From positions 1 through 64,000 of the forward strand of contig NZ_JAODTZ010000024.1 in NCBI RefSeq assembly GCF_025399795.1: a stretch of 64,000 nt of DNA. Direction: 5' to 3'. The notes beneath the pieces are model-generated. The model searched no databases and was not told the origin of the DNA. It was given only the letters and a program-made list of their open reading frames with translations. This DNA comes from Streptomyces rhizosphaerihabitans (lineage in GTDB: Bacteria > Actinomycetota > Actinomycetes > Streptomycetales > Streptomycetaceae). Positions 39,801 through 47,605 of the stretch are shown here, piece after piece. Numbering within the stretch: position 1 is the stretch's first letter; the number at the start of each line of letters is the position of its first letter. A program made the position numbers and the translations under genes.

Positions 39801-41123
39801 GACCGGGAGCATCTGCTCACCCGGGAGGACGGCCGGATGGACGGGGTCCTTTACCTCGTCACGGGTGGCGCGCCGGTGCTTCCGGACGCGTTCCCCGTCC
39901 TGAAGGCCGCCCTCGCCCTGGGACCGCACCGGCTGCTGGCCCTGCGGGCCGTGGGCGGGGACACGCCGGACACGGCGGCCGCGGGGCTGCGCGGCTTCTT
40001 CCGCACCGTGGCACGCGAGTACCCGTCGACGGTCGCGCGGACGGTGGAGGTGGTGACCACGTCGGCCGTCGCGGACACGCTGACCGCCGCGGATGCACTG
40101 CTGCTCGCGGACGCGCTGGTCGACGAGCTGTGCGCGCCCGGCCTCGCCCCGGTCGTCCTGCGCCGGCCGGAGGGCCGGTTCGGCCTGGAGCTCGTCGAGT
40201 CACCGCTGGGGATCCTCGGCGGCACCGGCGCGGGCCCGGCCGGTGCCGGTGCGGCCGAAGCCGCCGCGCTCGGCCTGGACCGGGACGCGGTGGTCCTGCT
40301 GGCCGGCGGGGCACGCGGCATCACCGCGCAGTGCGCCGCGGCCATCGCCGCCGCCGGCCGGTGCCGGCTCGAACTGCTCGGCAGGACGCCCGCGCCGGAC
40401 GGCCCGGAGGACCCGGACACGGCCGCCGCCCGCACCCCGGCCGAACTGCGCACGGCGCTCGCCGCCCGCGGCGGGACGAGACCGGCGGCGATCAACCAGG
40501 CCGCCGAACTCCTCCTCTCCCAGCGGGAGATCACCACGACGCTGACGGAGCTCAGGGCGCTCGGAAGCGAAGTCCGCTACCGCTGCGTCGACTTCCGGGA
40601 GCCGGAGGCGGTGCTCCAGGCGGTGAAGGACATCCACGCCGAGCACGGCCGCCTCGACGGTGTCGTCTACGCGGCCGGGGTGATCGAGGACCGGATCATC
40701 GCCGAGAAGACCCCCGAGTCCTTCCAGCGGGTCTACGGCACGAAGGCGACCGGCGCCGACGCCCTGCTCACCGCGCTGGAGGAACTGCCCGACGGACCGG
40801 CGTTCAGTGTGCTGTTCGGCAGCATCTCCGGCGTCCTCGGCAACCGGGGCCAGGCGGACTACGCGGCGGCCAACGACGCGCTCCAGACCCTCGGCTCGGC
40901 CTGGGCCGCCCGCACCGGGCACCGGGCACTGACCGTGCACTGGGGACCCTGGGCGCCCGCCGCCCGGCACGGCGGCATGGTCGGGCCGGAGCTGGCCCGC
41001 GCCTACGGCCGCCGGGGCATCGGCCTGATCGACCCCGAGGAAGGCACCGCGGCCCTGCTGCGTGAACTCGCCTGGGGCGACCCGTCGACCACGGCCGTCG
41101 TCTACACCGCTTCGGGCTGGTGA
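33867..41123 (+). CDS. PUFA-synthase-like PKS 1: NMO-NMO-KS-AT-ACP-KR
   Basis: 2418 aa from the ATG following CGGAGA. Two nitronate-monooxygenase/PfaD-like TIM-barrel domains (~5-225, with RGSECGGRVGELSTF and ACGGIGPRTAAAAMAGG; ~300-690, with FEGSECGGHVGPRGSFPLW and GVLMGTAYLFTEEA) would supply enoyl reduction. KS ~711-1153 has Cys903 (DAACASS), His1038 (EAHGTGT) and His1078 (IGHTKCAAG). AT ~1261-1564 has Ser1356 in GHSYGE. One ACP has Ser1799 in SIDSIKRAE, and KR ~2140-2418 has Tyr2332 in QADYAAAND. A five-fold Lys-Gly-Gly repeat interrupts the second NMO. The set builds a reduced fatty-acid-like chain iteratively. The stop overlaps the next start (GTGA). It resembles the S. coelicolor cluster annotated as eicosapentaenoic-acid-like. 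Confidence 0.9.
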   Translation: MTSAVRSEDMIIGITPFGEPDARLAAAVCRAGGLGVLDLGDGDRRSRDALERLHRLAPGPFGVRIGARCRLDPADLVPGTGDAGRPDTVVLAVDAPWQAGHLTADHRVLVEVTDLDGARDAVLAGAYGLIARGSECGGRVGELSTFVLLQRLLAAPDVPLPVWACGGIGPRTAAAAMAGGAAGVVLDSQLALLAESSLPEAAAAQLRPLDGSETTVLAGHRVLLRRGPDAPRIAGTDPETVAAALGAQDPRTQLLPVGQDGFLAARFARRWGDVRRTVRALTDAVRDVVRDDTAAGALGTGSPMSRALGTRLPVAQGPMTRVSDRAEFAAAVAEDGALPFLALALADGARTRAMLTETRAAMAGRPWGVGVLGFAPEEVRAAQLEAVRELRPTHAVIAGGRPSQAQALERDGIRTFLHVPSPGLLRQFLEAGARRFVFEGSECGGHVGPRGSFPLWEAQLAVLEDFLDDAADKSGKGGKGGKGGKGGKGGNEDAGDGYGGNTAEALEVFFAGGVHDERSAAMVAALAAPLTSHGAAVGVLMGTAYLFTEEAVARGAIQPLFQRQVRAAERTTLLETAPGHATRCLPSSFTEGYREHEGRLRSAGVADRRIWEELEQLNIGRLRLASKGVERDGGGALRPVGEARQLTDGMFMAGEVAVLRSATTTVAALHESVTSGAAGFLTRRAVGLRDRLGERPGGAGTREPVVPPPLDIAVVGMACMFPQAPDLPAFWANVVGGRDAVGEVPPERWDPAVHYGRGDDGAAPSGGAVPSKWGGFLPRIPFDPLRYGIPPTSLGSIEPVQLLSLEAARRALDDAGYGDGGREFDRSRTSVVFGAEAGSDLSNAATLRAVLPSYHGRVPEGLDGQLPRLTEDSFPGMLANVISGRIANRLDLGGANFTVDAACASSLAAVDVACKELVGGTSDVVLCGGADLHNGINDYVLFSSVHALSPTGRSRSFDGSADGIALGEGVACVVLKRLADAERDGDRIYGVIKGLGSSSDGRSLGLTAPRPEGQRSALERAYRNAGVSPAAVGLVEAHGTGTVVGDRTELTVLGEVFGKAGAKPGSCVLGSVKSQIGHTKCAAGLAGLIKATLALYTGVRPPTLHLEHPNAAWDEESSPFAFHARARPWAAPAPQRLAGVSAFGFGGTNFHVVLGAYADGAAPAQALDEWPAELFVFRGRDTAAAHRAVEELLGAAEADGRPWRLRDLALSAARRADVCPDPARVAVVAAHVDELTGRLRQALAGEHDPAHGVHLAQGPAEGKVAFLFPGQGSQRPGMLADLFVAFPELRHYLELGADHAGRLYPPAAFDDGARDRQRAALTDTRAAQPALGITGLAAHALLTTAGVRPDMAAGHSYGELVALSAAGALSPETLLALSSERAAAILAAAGADRGADPGTMAAVTAGAAEVVGALRAVEAPAAVVVANRNAPRQTVISGPSDDVTDAVRLLREAGYDARRIPVACAFHSPLVAGAGARFAEALAARPVRAPEFPVWANRTATPYAADPDAVRAELAAQIGAPVGFVEQIEAMYEAGARIFVEAGPGSVLTGLVGQILGDRPHRTAACEPRPDSGLRGWLDALARLAVAGLPVRTGWLLRGRDAVDAVRTPVPKRPGWTVDGQLVRTAAGDLLPGALAPARRVVETTVPTNPPHAVPSDQDGRHGSNGSNGMYYQDRQDAQDALITEFLRTSREMVAAQRDVLMTYLGAVAGERTAAPPAPVAPPSPRDATAAAPQAEPTMSPLFRATGPSADQAPATGSASVRDVDVQQVVLEIISERTGYPLDMIEPDLDLEADLSIDSIKRAEIAGELARRLGAGDGADLTGLDDAELEDLAKARTAAAVTDWLTARLSGPAEPTTLPAEDAGTIPAADTAEASAATEPAEAFEVFEASEASGTVETVRAANSEAVNGQAVNGDAVNAATVGGEAPKRYLLRSVPLGQEGGAADPAAVLSGTRWAVLGDAPEIGARLASYGADVVVRDREHLLTREDGRMDGVLYLVTGGAPVLPDAFPVLKAALALGPHRLLALRAVGGDTPDTAAAGLRGFFRTVAREYPSTVARTVEVVTTSAVADTLTAADALLLADALVDELCAPGLAPVVLRRPEGRFGLELVESPLGILGGTGAGPAGAGAAEAAALGLDRDAVVLLAGGARGITAQCAAAIAAAGRCRLELLGRTPAPDGPEDPDTAAARTPAELRTALAARGGTRPAAINQAAELLLSQREITTTLTELRALGSEVRYRCVDFREPEAVLQAVKDIHAEHGRLDGVVYAAGVIEDRIIAEKTPESFQRVYGTKATGADALLTALEELPDGPAFSVLFGSISGVLGNRGQADYAAANDALQTLGSAWAARTGHRALTVHWGPWAPAARHGGMVGPELARAYGRRGIGLIDPEEGTAALLRELAWGDPSTTAVVYTASGW
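35292..35336 (+). repeat. Five perfect 9-bp repeats encoding (Lys-Gly-Gly)5
   Basis: AAGGGCGGC is repeated five times in tandem, preceded by the near-copy AAGAGCGGC. Unit gain or loss keeps the reading frame. It encodes a flexible positively charged loop in the second NMO domain. Confidence 0.95.
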
Positions 41124-44100
41124 GGGGTTCGGTGACGGATCCCGCGGCGGGTCCGGTGACACACCGGGCGAAAGTCTCCGGGACGGGCCAGGAGCGGGAT
41201 CGGACGGCGGGTGCGGCGGAAGAGCCGGTGACGCGGCGGCAGGTTCCGGTCGCCATCGTCGGCATGGCGGTGCTGATGCCGGGGGCCCGGGATCTGGAGG
41301 CGTACTGGCAGAACCTGCGGGACGGCGTGGACGCGATCGGAGAGGTGCCGCAGGGGCGTTGGGACGCCGGGTACTACCGCCCCGGCACCGCGTCCGCGCC
41401 GGCCGTCGCCGACCAGGTGTACTGCCGCAGGGGCGGGTTCGTGGACGCACTGGCCGAGGTGGAGGTGACCCGGTTCGGGATCATGCCGAACTCGGTGGCC
41501 GGTACCGAGCCCGACCAGCTCATCGCGCTGCACGTGGCCGCCGCGGCCCTCGCGGACGCGGGCGGCCCGGACCGGCTTCCCGACCGGCGGCGCGTCGGTG
41601 TCGTTCTCGGCCGGGGCGGCTACCTCACCCCGGGCCTGGTCCGGCTCGACCAGCGGGTGCGCACGGCCGGGCAACTGGTGCGCACCCTGGGCGAGCTGTT
41701 ACCGGAGTTGACGGACAGTCAACTACAGCGCGTGCGAACGGCGTTCACCGACCGGCTCGGCCCCGACAGCCCCGAGTCGGCGATCGGCCTGGTGCCCAAC
41801 CTGGCCGCCTCCCGGGTGGCCAACCGGCTCGACCTGCGCGGCCCCGCCTACACCGTGGACGCCGCCTGCGCCTCGTCACTGGTCGCGGTCGACCAGGCGG
41901 TGGGCGAACTCTCCTCGGAGCGCTGCGACCTGATGCTCGCCGGAGGCGTCCACCACTGCCACGACATCACCCTGTGGAGCGTCTTCTCCCAACTGCGCGC
42001 CCTCTCCCCCAGCGAGCGCATCCGCCCGTTCCACCGGGACGCCGACGGCCTCCTCGTCGGCGAGGGCACCGGGGTCGTCGTACTGAAGCGGCTGGCCGAC
42101 GCCCGGCGCGACGGCGACCGGATCTACGCGGTGATCCGGGGCACCGGGGTGGCGAGCGACGGCCGGGCCGCCGGCCTGGTCAACCCCGATCCCGGCGGTC
42201 AGGCGAGTGCCGTGCGGCAGGCATGGCTCGCCGCCGGACTCGACCCGGCCGCGCCCGGCTCGGTCGGCCTGCTGGAGGCACACGGCACCGCGACCCCGGC
42301 CGGCGACGCGGCCGAACTGGCCACGCTCGGCGCGGTGTTCGGCCCGGCCGGAAGATCCGGCGGAGAGCGCGCGGTGATCGGCTCGGTGAAGTCGATGATC
42401 GGGCACACCATGCCCGCCGCCGGGGTGGCCGGACTGGTCAAGGCCGCCCTCGCGGTGCACCACGCGACGCTGCTGCCGACCCTGCACTGCGACGACCCGC
42501 ATCCGGCGCTGGCCGCGACCCGCTTCCGTACGCTGGAGAAGGCCGTCCCCTGGGAGGTCTCGCCCGGTCACCCGGTGCGCCGGGCCGCCGTGAACGCCTT
42601 CGGTTTCGGCGGGATCAACGCGCACGTGGTGCTGGAGGAGGCACCGGCGCCCGTCACGACGGCGCCCGCTCCGGCAACCGGGCGCCCGGCCGTGCGGGTC
42701 GCCGAGCCCGAGCGGGTCCTGCTGCTCGCCGCGGACGGTCCGGAACCGCTCGCCGCCCTGCTGGACACCGACGACGCCGCGGTACGCGCCGCCGGACTCG
42801 ACCCCGCGCTTCCCCATCCGGCCGCGGGCCGGGCCCGGCTCGGCATCGTCGACCCGACCGCGAAACGGCTGGCCCTGGCCCGCCGGGCGGTCGGCCGGGG
42901 CCGCGCCTGGCACGGCCGGGGCGACGTCTGGTTCCGGCCCGGCCCCCTGCTCGGTCCCGGACACGGCAAGCTCGTCTTCGTCTTCCCCGGTCTGGAGAGC
43001 GAGTTCTCCGCGCGCGTCGACGACGTGGCCGCGCACTTCGGACTGCCCCGGGCGACGCCCGGGGGCGACCCCGTCGGCGACGTGGGCCGGCACGGCCTCG
43101 GCGTGGTGGCCGTCGGACGCCTTCTCGACGCGGCGCTGCGTCGCCTGGGTGTCGTGCCGGACGCGGTCGCCGGGCACAGCGTCGGCGAGTGGACCGCGAT
43201 GACGGTGGCCGGGCTGTACTCCGGGGACGAGGTCGACGCCTTCATGGCGGGCTTCGATCCGGACACGGTGACGGTGCCGGGTCTCGCGTTCGGTGCCGTC
43301 GGCGCGCCCGCGGAGCGTGTACTGGCCGCCCTGGAACAGGAGTTCACGGGCGCCGGCCTGGTGCTCTCCCACGACAACGCGCCGAGCCAGTCGATGGTGT
43401 GCGGGCCGGACGGCGCGGTCGAGGACTTCGTCCGGTCGTTCCGGGCCCGCGGTGTGCTCGGCCAGGTGCTGCCGTTCCGGTCCGGCTTCCACACACCGAT
43501 GCTGGCGCCCTACCTCGGGCCGATCAGACAGGCGGCGCAGCGGTTCCGGCTGCATCCGGCGACCGTCCCGGTGTGGTCGGGGACGACCGCGGCGCCGTTC
43601 CCCGAACGGGAGGCGGAGGTACGCGATCTGTTCGTCCGGCACCTGCTGGAACCCGTGCGCTTCCGGCAGTTGACCGAGGCCCTGTACGCGGCGGGGCACC
43701 GGGCCTTCGTCCAGGTGGGCCCCGGGCAGCTCGGGTCGCTCGTGGGCGACACCCTCGGCGACCGCGACCATCTGACCGTGGCCGCCAACTCCCCCCGCCG
43801 CACCGGCCTCGCCCAGTTGCGCCGGGTGGCGGCCGCGCTGTGGACGGCGGGGGCGGCCGTCGCCCCCGCCCTGCCCACCGGGCCCCGTACGGACACCACT
43901 TCAGGAGCCGGATCCGGATCCGGCGACGGCGGCGCGCTGTCGGCGCGGCCCCCCGTACGACTCGACCTGGACGGCGCTCTGATCTCACTCGACGGCCCGG
44001 AACTGGCGAACCTGCGCGCCGAGTTGAGGGCGGCCGCCCCAGCACCTGGCGCCGCCGCCCCGTACGCGCCGGGTGCGCTGCGTGGGCTCACCGACCGGTT

Positions 44101-45889
44101 CCCCGGCGCCGCCGAACTGGACGCCCTGCTGCGGGACACCGCGGACACGGCGGCAGCGCTCATCACCGCGCGGCCCGCCCGCCGGCCGGCCGCCACGCCC
44201 CCTCCCCCCGTTCCCGTGCCTGTCTCCGTCCCCGTGCCGGCTTCCAGACCCGTCGCCGAGACACAGGCGGCGGTCGGCGACGCGGTGACGGGCACCCTCG
44301 TACGAACCTCCGTCGTCCGCGTCTCTCCGGAGACCATGCCGTACCTGCTCGACCACTGCTTCTTCCCCCAGCGGGCCGGCTGGCCGGACGTGGCCGACCG
44401 CTGGCCGGTCGTCCCGGCGACCACGATCGTGCACCACCTGATGGACGCGGCCCGGTGGGCGGCGCCGGGCAAGGTGCCGGTCGCCGTGCACGGCGCCCGG
44501 TTCGAGGAGTGGCTGACGGCCACCCCCGCCGTCGACGTACAGGTCGCGGCGGAGCCCGTGGCACCGGACCGCCTGGCCGTGTCCTTCGGTCCCCGGGCCC
44601 GCGCCACCGTCGAACTCGCCACCGGCTACCCGGCCCCGCCGCCCGCCCGTTGGCGGACCGACCCCGCGAGCGAACGCGCGCCCCTCCACACCGCGGCGCA
44701 ACTGTACGGCGAGCGCTGGATGTTCCACGGCCCGGCGTTCCAGGGAGTCACCGAACTCACCGCGCTCGGCGAGCGGCACATCCGCGGGATCATCACCACC
44801 CCGGCGGCGCCCGGCGCCCTGCTGGACAACGTCGGCCAGATCCTCGGCTACTGGATCATGGCGACCCGCTCCGAGCGGACGGTCGTGTTCCCGGTCGGGA
44901 TGCGGGAGATGCGCTTCCACGGCCCGCACCCTGCCCCGGGGACGAAGGTGGCGTGTCTGGTGCGGATCACCTCGCTCACCGACACCGTGCTGGAGGCCGA
45001 CGTACAGCTCTCGGTGGCGGGCGCGGTGTGGGCGGAGTTGCGCGGCTGGCAGGACCGCCGGTTCGACAACGATCCGCACACCCGCCCGGTGGAGCGCTTC
45101 CCCGGGCGCAACACCCTGTCCGAGGCCCGTCCGGGCGGCTGGTCACTGGTGCACGAACGGTGGCCGGATCTGGCGTCGCGCGACCTGATCATGCGCAACT
45201 CGCTGGGCGGACAGGAGCGTCCGGAGTACGCCGGGCACGCGCCGCGCGGCCGGCGGCAGTGGTTGCTGGGCCGGATCGCGGTCAAGGACGCCGTACGGCA
45301 ATGGCTGTGGGACCACGGCGAGGGCCCGGTGTTTCCCGCGGAGCTGCGGGTGCGCAACGACAGCATGGGCCGCCCGTACGTCACCGGGGTGCACGGCCGG
45401 GAACTGCCCCCGCTGGACATCTCCCTCGCCCACCGCGCCGAGGCGGGCGTGGCGATCGTACGGCCGCACGTGCCCGCTCCCGGTCCTGGCATCGACATCG
45501 AGGAGGTCACGGCCCGCGACCCGCAGGCGATGGCGACGGCGCTCGGCGCGGACGAACAGCGGCTGCTGCGCACGCTGTGCGCCACCGGTGGCGGTACCGG
45601 CACCGGTACCGAGGCGCTGTGGTTCACCCGGTTCTGGGCCGCCAAGGAGGCGGTCGCCAAGGCGGAGGGCACCGGCTTCGGCGGCCGGCCGCGCGACTTC
45701 GCCGTGCTGGAGGCGGCACCGGCCGGGGACGAGCTGATCGTCTCGGGGCGCCTGGAACGCGCCTACGCGGTGCGGTGCGCGCCCGCCGACAACCCGCCCG
45801 GACTGACCGAACGGGCCTATGTCGTGGCCTGGACCACGGGACCGATCGGACCGACGGGACACCCCCACGAGGAGGAGTACGCCCCTTGA
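41120..45889 (+). CDS. PUFA-synthase-like PKS 2: KS-AT-DH-PPTase
   Basis: 1589 aa, GTG start overlapping the stop of PKS 1. KS (~40-500) has Cys250 (DAACASS), His388 (EAHGTAT) and His429 (IGHTMPAAG). AT (~614-900) has Ser687 in GHSVGEW. A hot-dog dehydratase (~1064-1320) has His1079 in YLLDHCFFPQRAG and a second half with GPAFQGV and LLDNVGQILGYW. A C-terminal Sfp-like phosphopantetheinyl transferase (~1377-1560) has GPGIDIEEV and WFTRFWAAKEAVAKAEG. The built-in PPTase would activate the ACPs of this system. It supplies the dehydratase missing in PKS 1. The TGA stop lies inside the end of the inserted TnpB element, so the ancestral C-terminus was probably slightly longer. Confidence 0.9.
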   Translation: MRGSVTDPAAGPVTHRAKVSGTGQERDRTAGAAEEPVTRRQVPVAIVGMAVLMPGARDLEAYWQNLRDGVDAIGEVPQGRWDAGYYRPGTASAPAVADQVYCRRGGFVDALAEVEVTRFGIMPNSVAGTEPDQLIALHVAAAALADAGGPDRLPDRRRVGVVLGRGGYLTPGLVRLDQRVRTAGQLVRTLGELLPELTDSQLQRVRTAFTDRLGPDSPESAIGLVPNLAASRVANRLDLRGPAYTVDAACASSLVAVDQAVGELSSERCDLMLAGGVHHCHDITLWSVFSQLRALSPSERIRPFHRDADGLLVGEGTGVVVLKRLADARRDGDRIYAVIRGTGVASDGRAAGLVNPDPGGQASAVRQAWLAAGLDPAAPGSVGLLEAHGTATPAGDAAELATLGAVFGPAGRSGGERAVIGSVKSMIGHTMPAAGVAGLVKAALAVHHATLLPTLHCDDPHPALAATRFRTLEKAVPWEVSPGHPVRRAAVNAFGFGGINAHVVLEEAPAPVTTAPAPATGRPAVRVAEPERVLLLAADGPEPLAALLDTDDAAVRAAGLDPALPHPAAGRARLGIVDPTAKRLALARRAVGRGRAWHGRGDVWFRPGPLLGPGHGKLVFVFPGLESEFSARVDDVAAHFGLPRATPGGDPVGDVGRHGLGVVAVGRLLDAALRRLGVVPDAVAGHSVGEWTAMTVAGLYSGDEVDAFMAGFDPDTVTVPGLAFGAVGAPAERVLAALEQEFTGAGLVLSHDNAPSQSMVCGPDGAVEDFVRSFRARGVLGQVLPFRSGFHTPMLAPYLGPIRQAAQRFRLHPATVPVWSGTTAAPFPEREAEVRDLFVRHLLEPVRFRQLTEALYAAGHRAFVQVGPGQLGSLVGDTLGDRDHLTVAANSPRRTGLAQLRRVAAALWTAGAAVAPALPTGPRTDTTSGAGSGSGDGGALSARPPVRLDLDGALISLDGPELANLRAELRAAAPAPGAAAPYAPGALRGLTDRFPGAAELDALLRDTADTAAALITARPARRPAATPPPPVPVPVSVPVPASRPVAETQAAVGDAVTGTLVRTSVVRVSPETMPYLLDHCFFPQRAGWPDVADRWPVVPATTIVHHLMDAARWAAPGKVPVAVHGARFEEWLTATPAVDVQVAAEPVAPDRLAVSFGPRARATVELATGYPAPPPARWRTDPASERAPLHTAAQLYGERWMFHGPAFQGVTELTALGERHIRGIITTPAAPGALLDNVGQILGYWIMATRSERTVVFPVGMREMRFHGPHPAPGTKVACLVRITSLTDTVLEADVQLSVAGAVWAELRGWQDRRFDNDPHTRPVERFPGRNTLSEARPGGWSLVHERWPDLASRDLIMRNSLGGQERPEYAGHAPRGRRQWLLGRIAVKDAVRQWLWDHGEGPVFPAELRVRNDSMGRPYVTGVHGRELPPLDISLAHRAEAGVAIVRPHVPAPGPGIDIEEVTARDPQAMATALGADEQRLLRTLCATGGGTGTGTEALWFTRFWAAKEAVAKAEGTGFGGRPRDFAVLEAAPAGDELIVSGRLERAYAVRCAPADNPPGLTERAYVVAWTTGPIGPTGHPHEEEYAP

Positions 45890-46030
45890 CTTCCTCCCCC
45901 TCCTGAAGGAGGGGGATTCCTACGGCTCGCGCCGTGGGGTTTCCTGCTTCGTCGCCGACTGCCCGCCCGGAGTGCTCCGTTGAGGTCTTACACCGGCTCC
46001 ACAGGCTGTCACCGCCAGTCCGGCGGCCAG
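45866..46030 (-). ncRNA. Probable omegaRNA (reRNA) region of TnpB
   Basis: In this family the guide RNA spans the end of tnpB and the right-end hairpin and continues ~16-20 bases into flanking DNA. Here the guide would read the 3' end of the PKS 2 gene (positions just below 45886 on the minus strand). The extent is inferred from family knowledge; only the hairpin at 45896-45915 is seen directly. Confidence 0.4.
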
Positions 46031-47251
46031 CAGGTTCTTCGCCGCGTTCACGTCCCGGTCATGGCTCGCACCGCAGTCACACGTCCAGGTACGGACATGC
46101 AACGGCATCCGCTCCCGGAGGGCGCCGCAGGCGGAGCACAGCTTGGAGGAGGGGAACCACCGGTCGACGGCGATCACCTCACGTCCGTACCACTGGGCTT
46201 TGTACTCCAGCAGGCTCCGGAAGTCCGCCCATGCCGCGTCCGAGACGGCTCGGGCCAGGCTCCGGTTCCTGACCAGGTTGCGGACACTCAGGTCCTCGAT
46301 CACGAGCGTTTGGTTCTCACGCACGAGACGAGTGGTCAGCTTGTGCAAGGTGTCACGGCGACGGTCGGCGATCCGGGCATGGATCCTGGCGACCTTGCGG
46401 CGGGCCTTGGCCCGGTTCGCCGAGCCTTTCTCCTTCTTCGCCAGTCGGCGCTGTGCCTTGGCGAGGGCCACGCGGTCGCGGCGCTCGTGCCTCGGATTGC
46501 TGATCTTCTCGCCGGTCGACAAGGTCAGCAGGTGGTTCAGGCCGACGTCGATACCGACGGCCGTGTCCATGGCGGACAGGGGCTGCACGGACAGGTCGTC
46601 GCACAGCATCGAGACGAACCAGCGCCCAGCCGGATCCTGGGAGACGGTCACCGTCGACGGGCTCACGCCCTCCGGAAGGGGCCGGGACCACACGATCGCC
46701 AGGGGCTCGCGCATCTTCGCGAGCGTCAGCCGGCCGTCCCGGAAACGGAACGCACTGGTGGTGTACTCGGCGGACTTGCGCGACTTCTTCCGGGACTTGA
46801 ACCTCGGATACTTCGCCCGCTTGCCGAAGAAGTTGGCGAACGCCACCTGCAGGTGCCGCAGCGCCTGCTGCAACGGAACCGACGACACCTCGTTCAGGTA
46901 GGCCAGTTCCTCGGTCTTCTTCCAGACCGTCAGCATCGCCGAGGTCTGGTTGTAGTTCACCCGCTCCTGCCGCGCCCACGCCTCCGTACGGGCCGCGAGT
47001 GCCAGGTTGTAGACCTTGCGCACGCTTCCGAACGTGCGCGACAGCTCGGCTGCCTGCGCATCGGTGGGACGGAAGCGGTACTTGAACGCCCGCTTCACAC
47101 GAGTAGCCACGACCCACAAGCTAGCGCCACTGGTGGTGAGGCATCAAACCTGCCGGTCAGGGCACAGGGATCCGTCCTGGCGGCGAATCCCGGCCTACTG
47201 CCCTGCTCCGCAGGGGTCTCGTTTCCTCCCCCGGCTGAAGCCGGGGGTATC
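45886..47251 (-). mobile_element. IS200/IS605-type element carrying tnpB only
   Basis: Both ends carry a 9-bp hairpin with a GA loop: 45896-45915 at the right end and 47228-47247 at the left end (orientation of tnpB). The right end reads ..GGAAGTCAA on the minus strand, consistent with the TCAA cleavage motif of this family. There is no TnpA. Boundaries are estimates within a few bases. It sits between PKS 2 and the ACP gene. Confidence 0.75.
45920..47110 (-). CDS. tnpB: RNA-guided endonuclease TnpB
   Basis: ~396 aa from GTG (MATRVKRAFKYRFRP...); a TTG three codons upstream is an alternative. N-terminal HTH/wedge part, then the RuvC-like nuclease with Asp in VGIDVGLNHLLTLS, Glu in LVIEDLSVRNL and Asp in ASHDRDVNAAKN. 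The zinc-finger CSACG...CDCG lies between them. All catalytic residues are present, so the protein may be an active nuclease guided by an omegaRNA made from the 3' end of its own transcript. It normally maintains the transposon by cutting empty target sites. No TnpA is present for mobility. Confidence 0.9.
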   Translation of the reverse strand: MATRVKRAFKYRFRPTDAQAAELSRTFGSVRKVYNLALAARTEAWARQERVNYNQTSAMLTVWKKTEELAYLNEVSSVPLQQALRHLQVAFANFFGKRAKYPRFKSRKKSRKSAEYTTSAFRFRDGRLTLAKMREPLAIVWSRPLPEGVSPSTVTVSQDPAGRWFVSMLCDDLSVQPLSAMDTAVGIDVGLNHLLTLSTGEKISNPRHERRDRVALAKAQRRLAKKEKGSANRAKARRKVARIHARIADRRRDTLHKLTTRLVRENQTLVIEDLSVRNLVRNRSLARAVSDAAWADFRSLLEYKAQWYGREVIAVDRWFPSSKLCSACGALRERMPLHVRTWTCDCGASHDRDVNAAKNLLAAGLAVTACGAGVRPQRSTPGGQSATKQETPRREP

Positions 47252-47266
47252 CACGAAAGGACTCTG

Positions 47267-47602
47267 ATGAAAGCCACCCCCCACCCCGCGGACGCCACCC
47301 CCCGCCCCGCCGACGCGGACCTGGTCCTCGCCGACATCGCCGGACTGCTCGCCCGGCTCCTGGAGGACGAGTACGGCCTCGACGACGTCGAGATCGGCAT
47401 GGCGACCACGTTCAACCGCGATCTGGAGCTGGAGAGCATCGACCTGGTGACGCTGTCGGGGCTGCTGGAGGAGCGGTACGGCGGACGGGTCAACTTCGCC
47501 GAGTTCCTGGCCGGGATGGAGTTCGACGAGATCATCGGGCTCACCGTGGGGCAGCTCGTCGCCTACGTCGTGACCAGCCTGAAGGCGGCGGAGGCGAGCT
47601 GA
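47267..47602 (+). CDS. Free-standing acyl carrier protein of the PUFA-like cluster
   Basis: 111 aa, ATG with GAAAGGA upstream. Phosphopantetheine Ser in LELESIDLVTLSG. The sequence FNRDLELESID, with RVNFAEFLAGMEFDEIIGLTVGQL, is of the type found with PUFA-like and glycolipid PKSs. It would carry the chain for PKS 1/2 or hand it to tailoring enzymes. It was probably coupled or very close to PKS 2 before the TnpB element entered. Confidence 0.88.
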   Translation: MKATPHPADATPRPADADLVLADIAGLLARLLEDEYGLDDVEIGMATTFNRDLELESIDLVTLSGLLEERYGGRVNFAEFLAGMEFDEIIGLTVGQLVAYVVTSLKAAEAS

Positions 47603-47605
47603 CGC

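Noticed and set aside
41062..45906. A 1614-codon open frame in an alternative frame over PKS 2
   Set aside because: It reads as Arg/Gly/Ala-rich shadow sequence, while the other frame contains intact KS, AT, DH and PPTase motifs.
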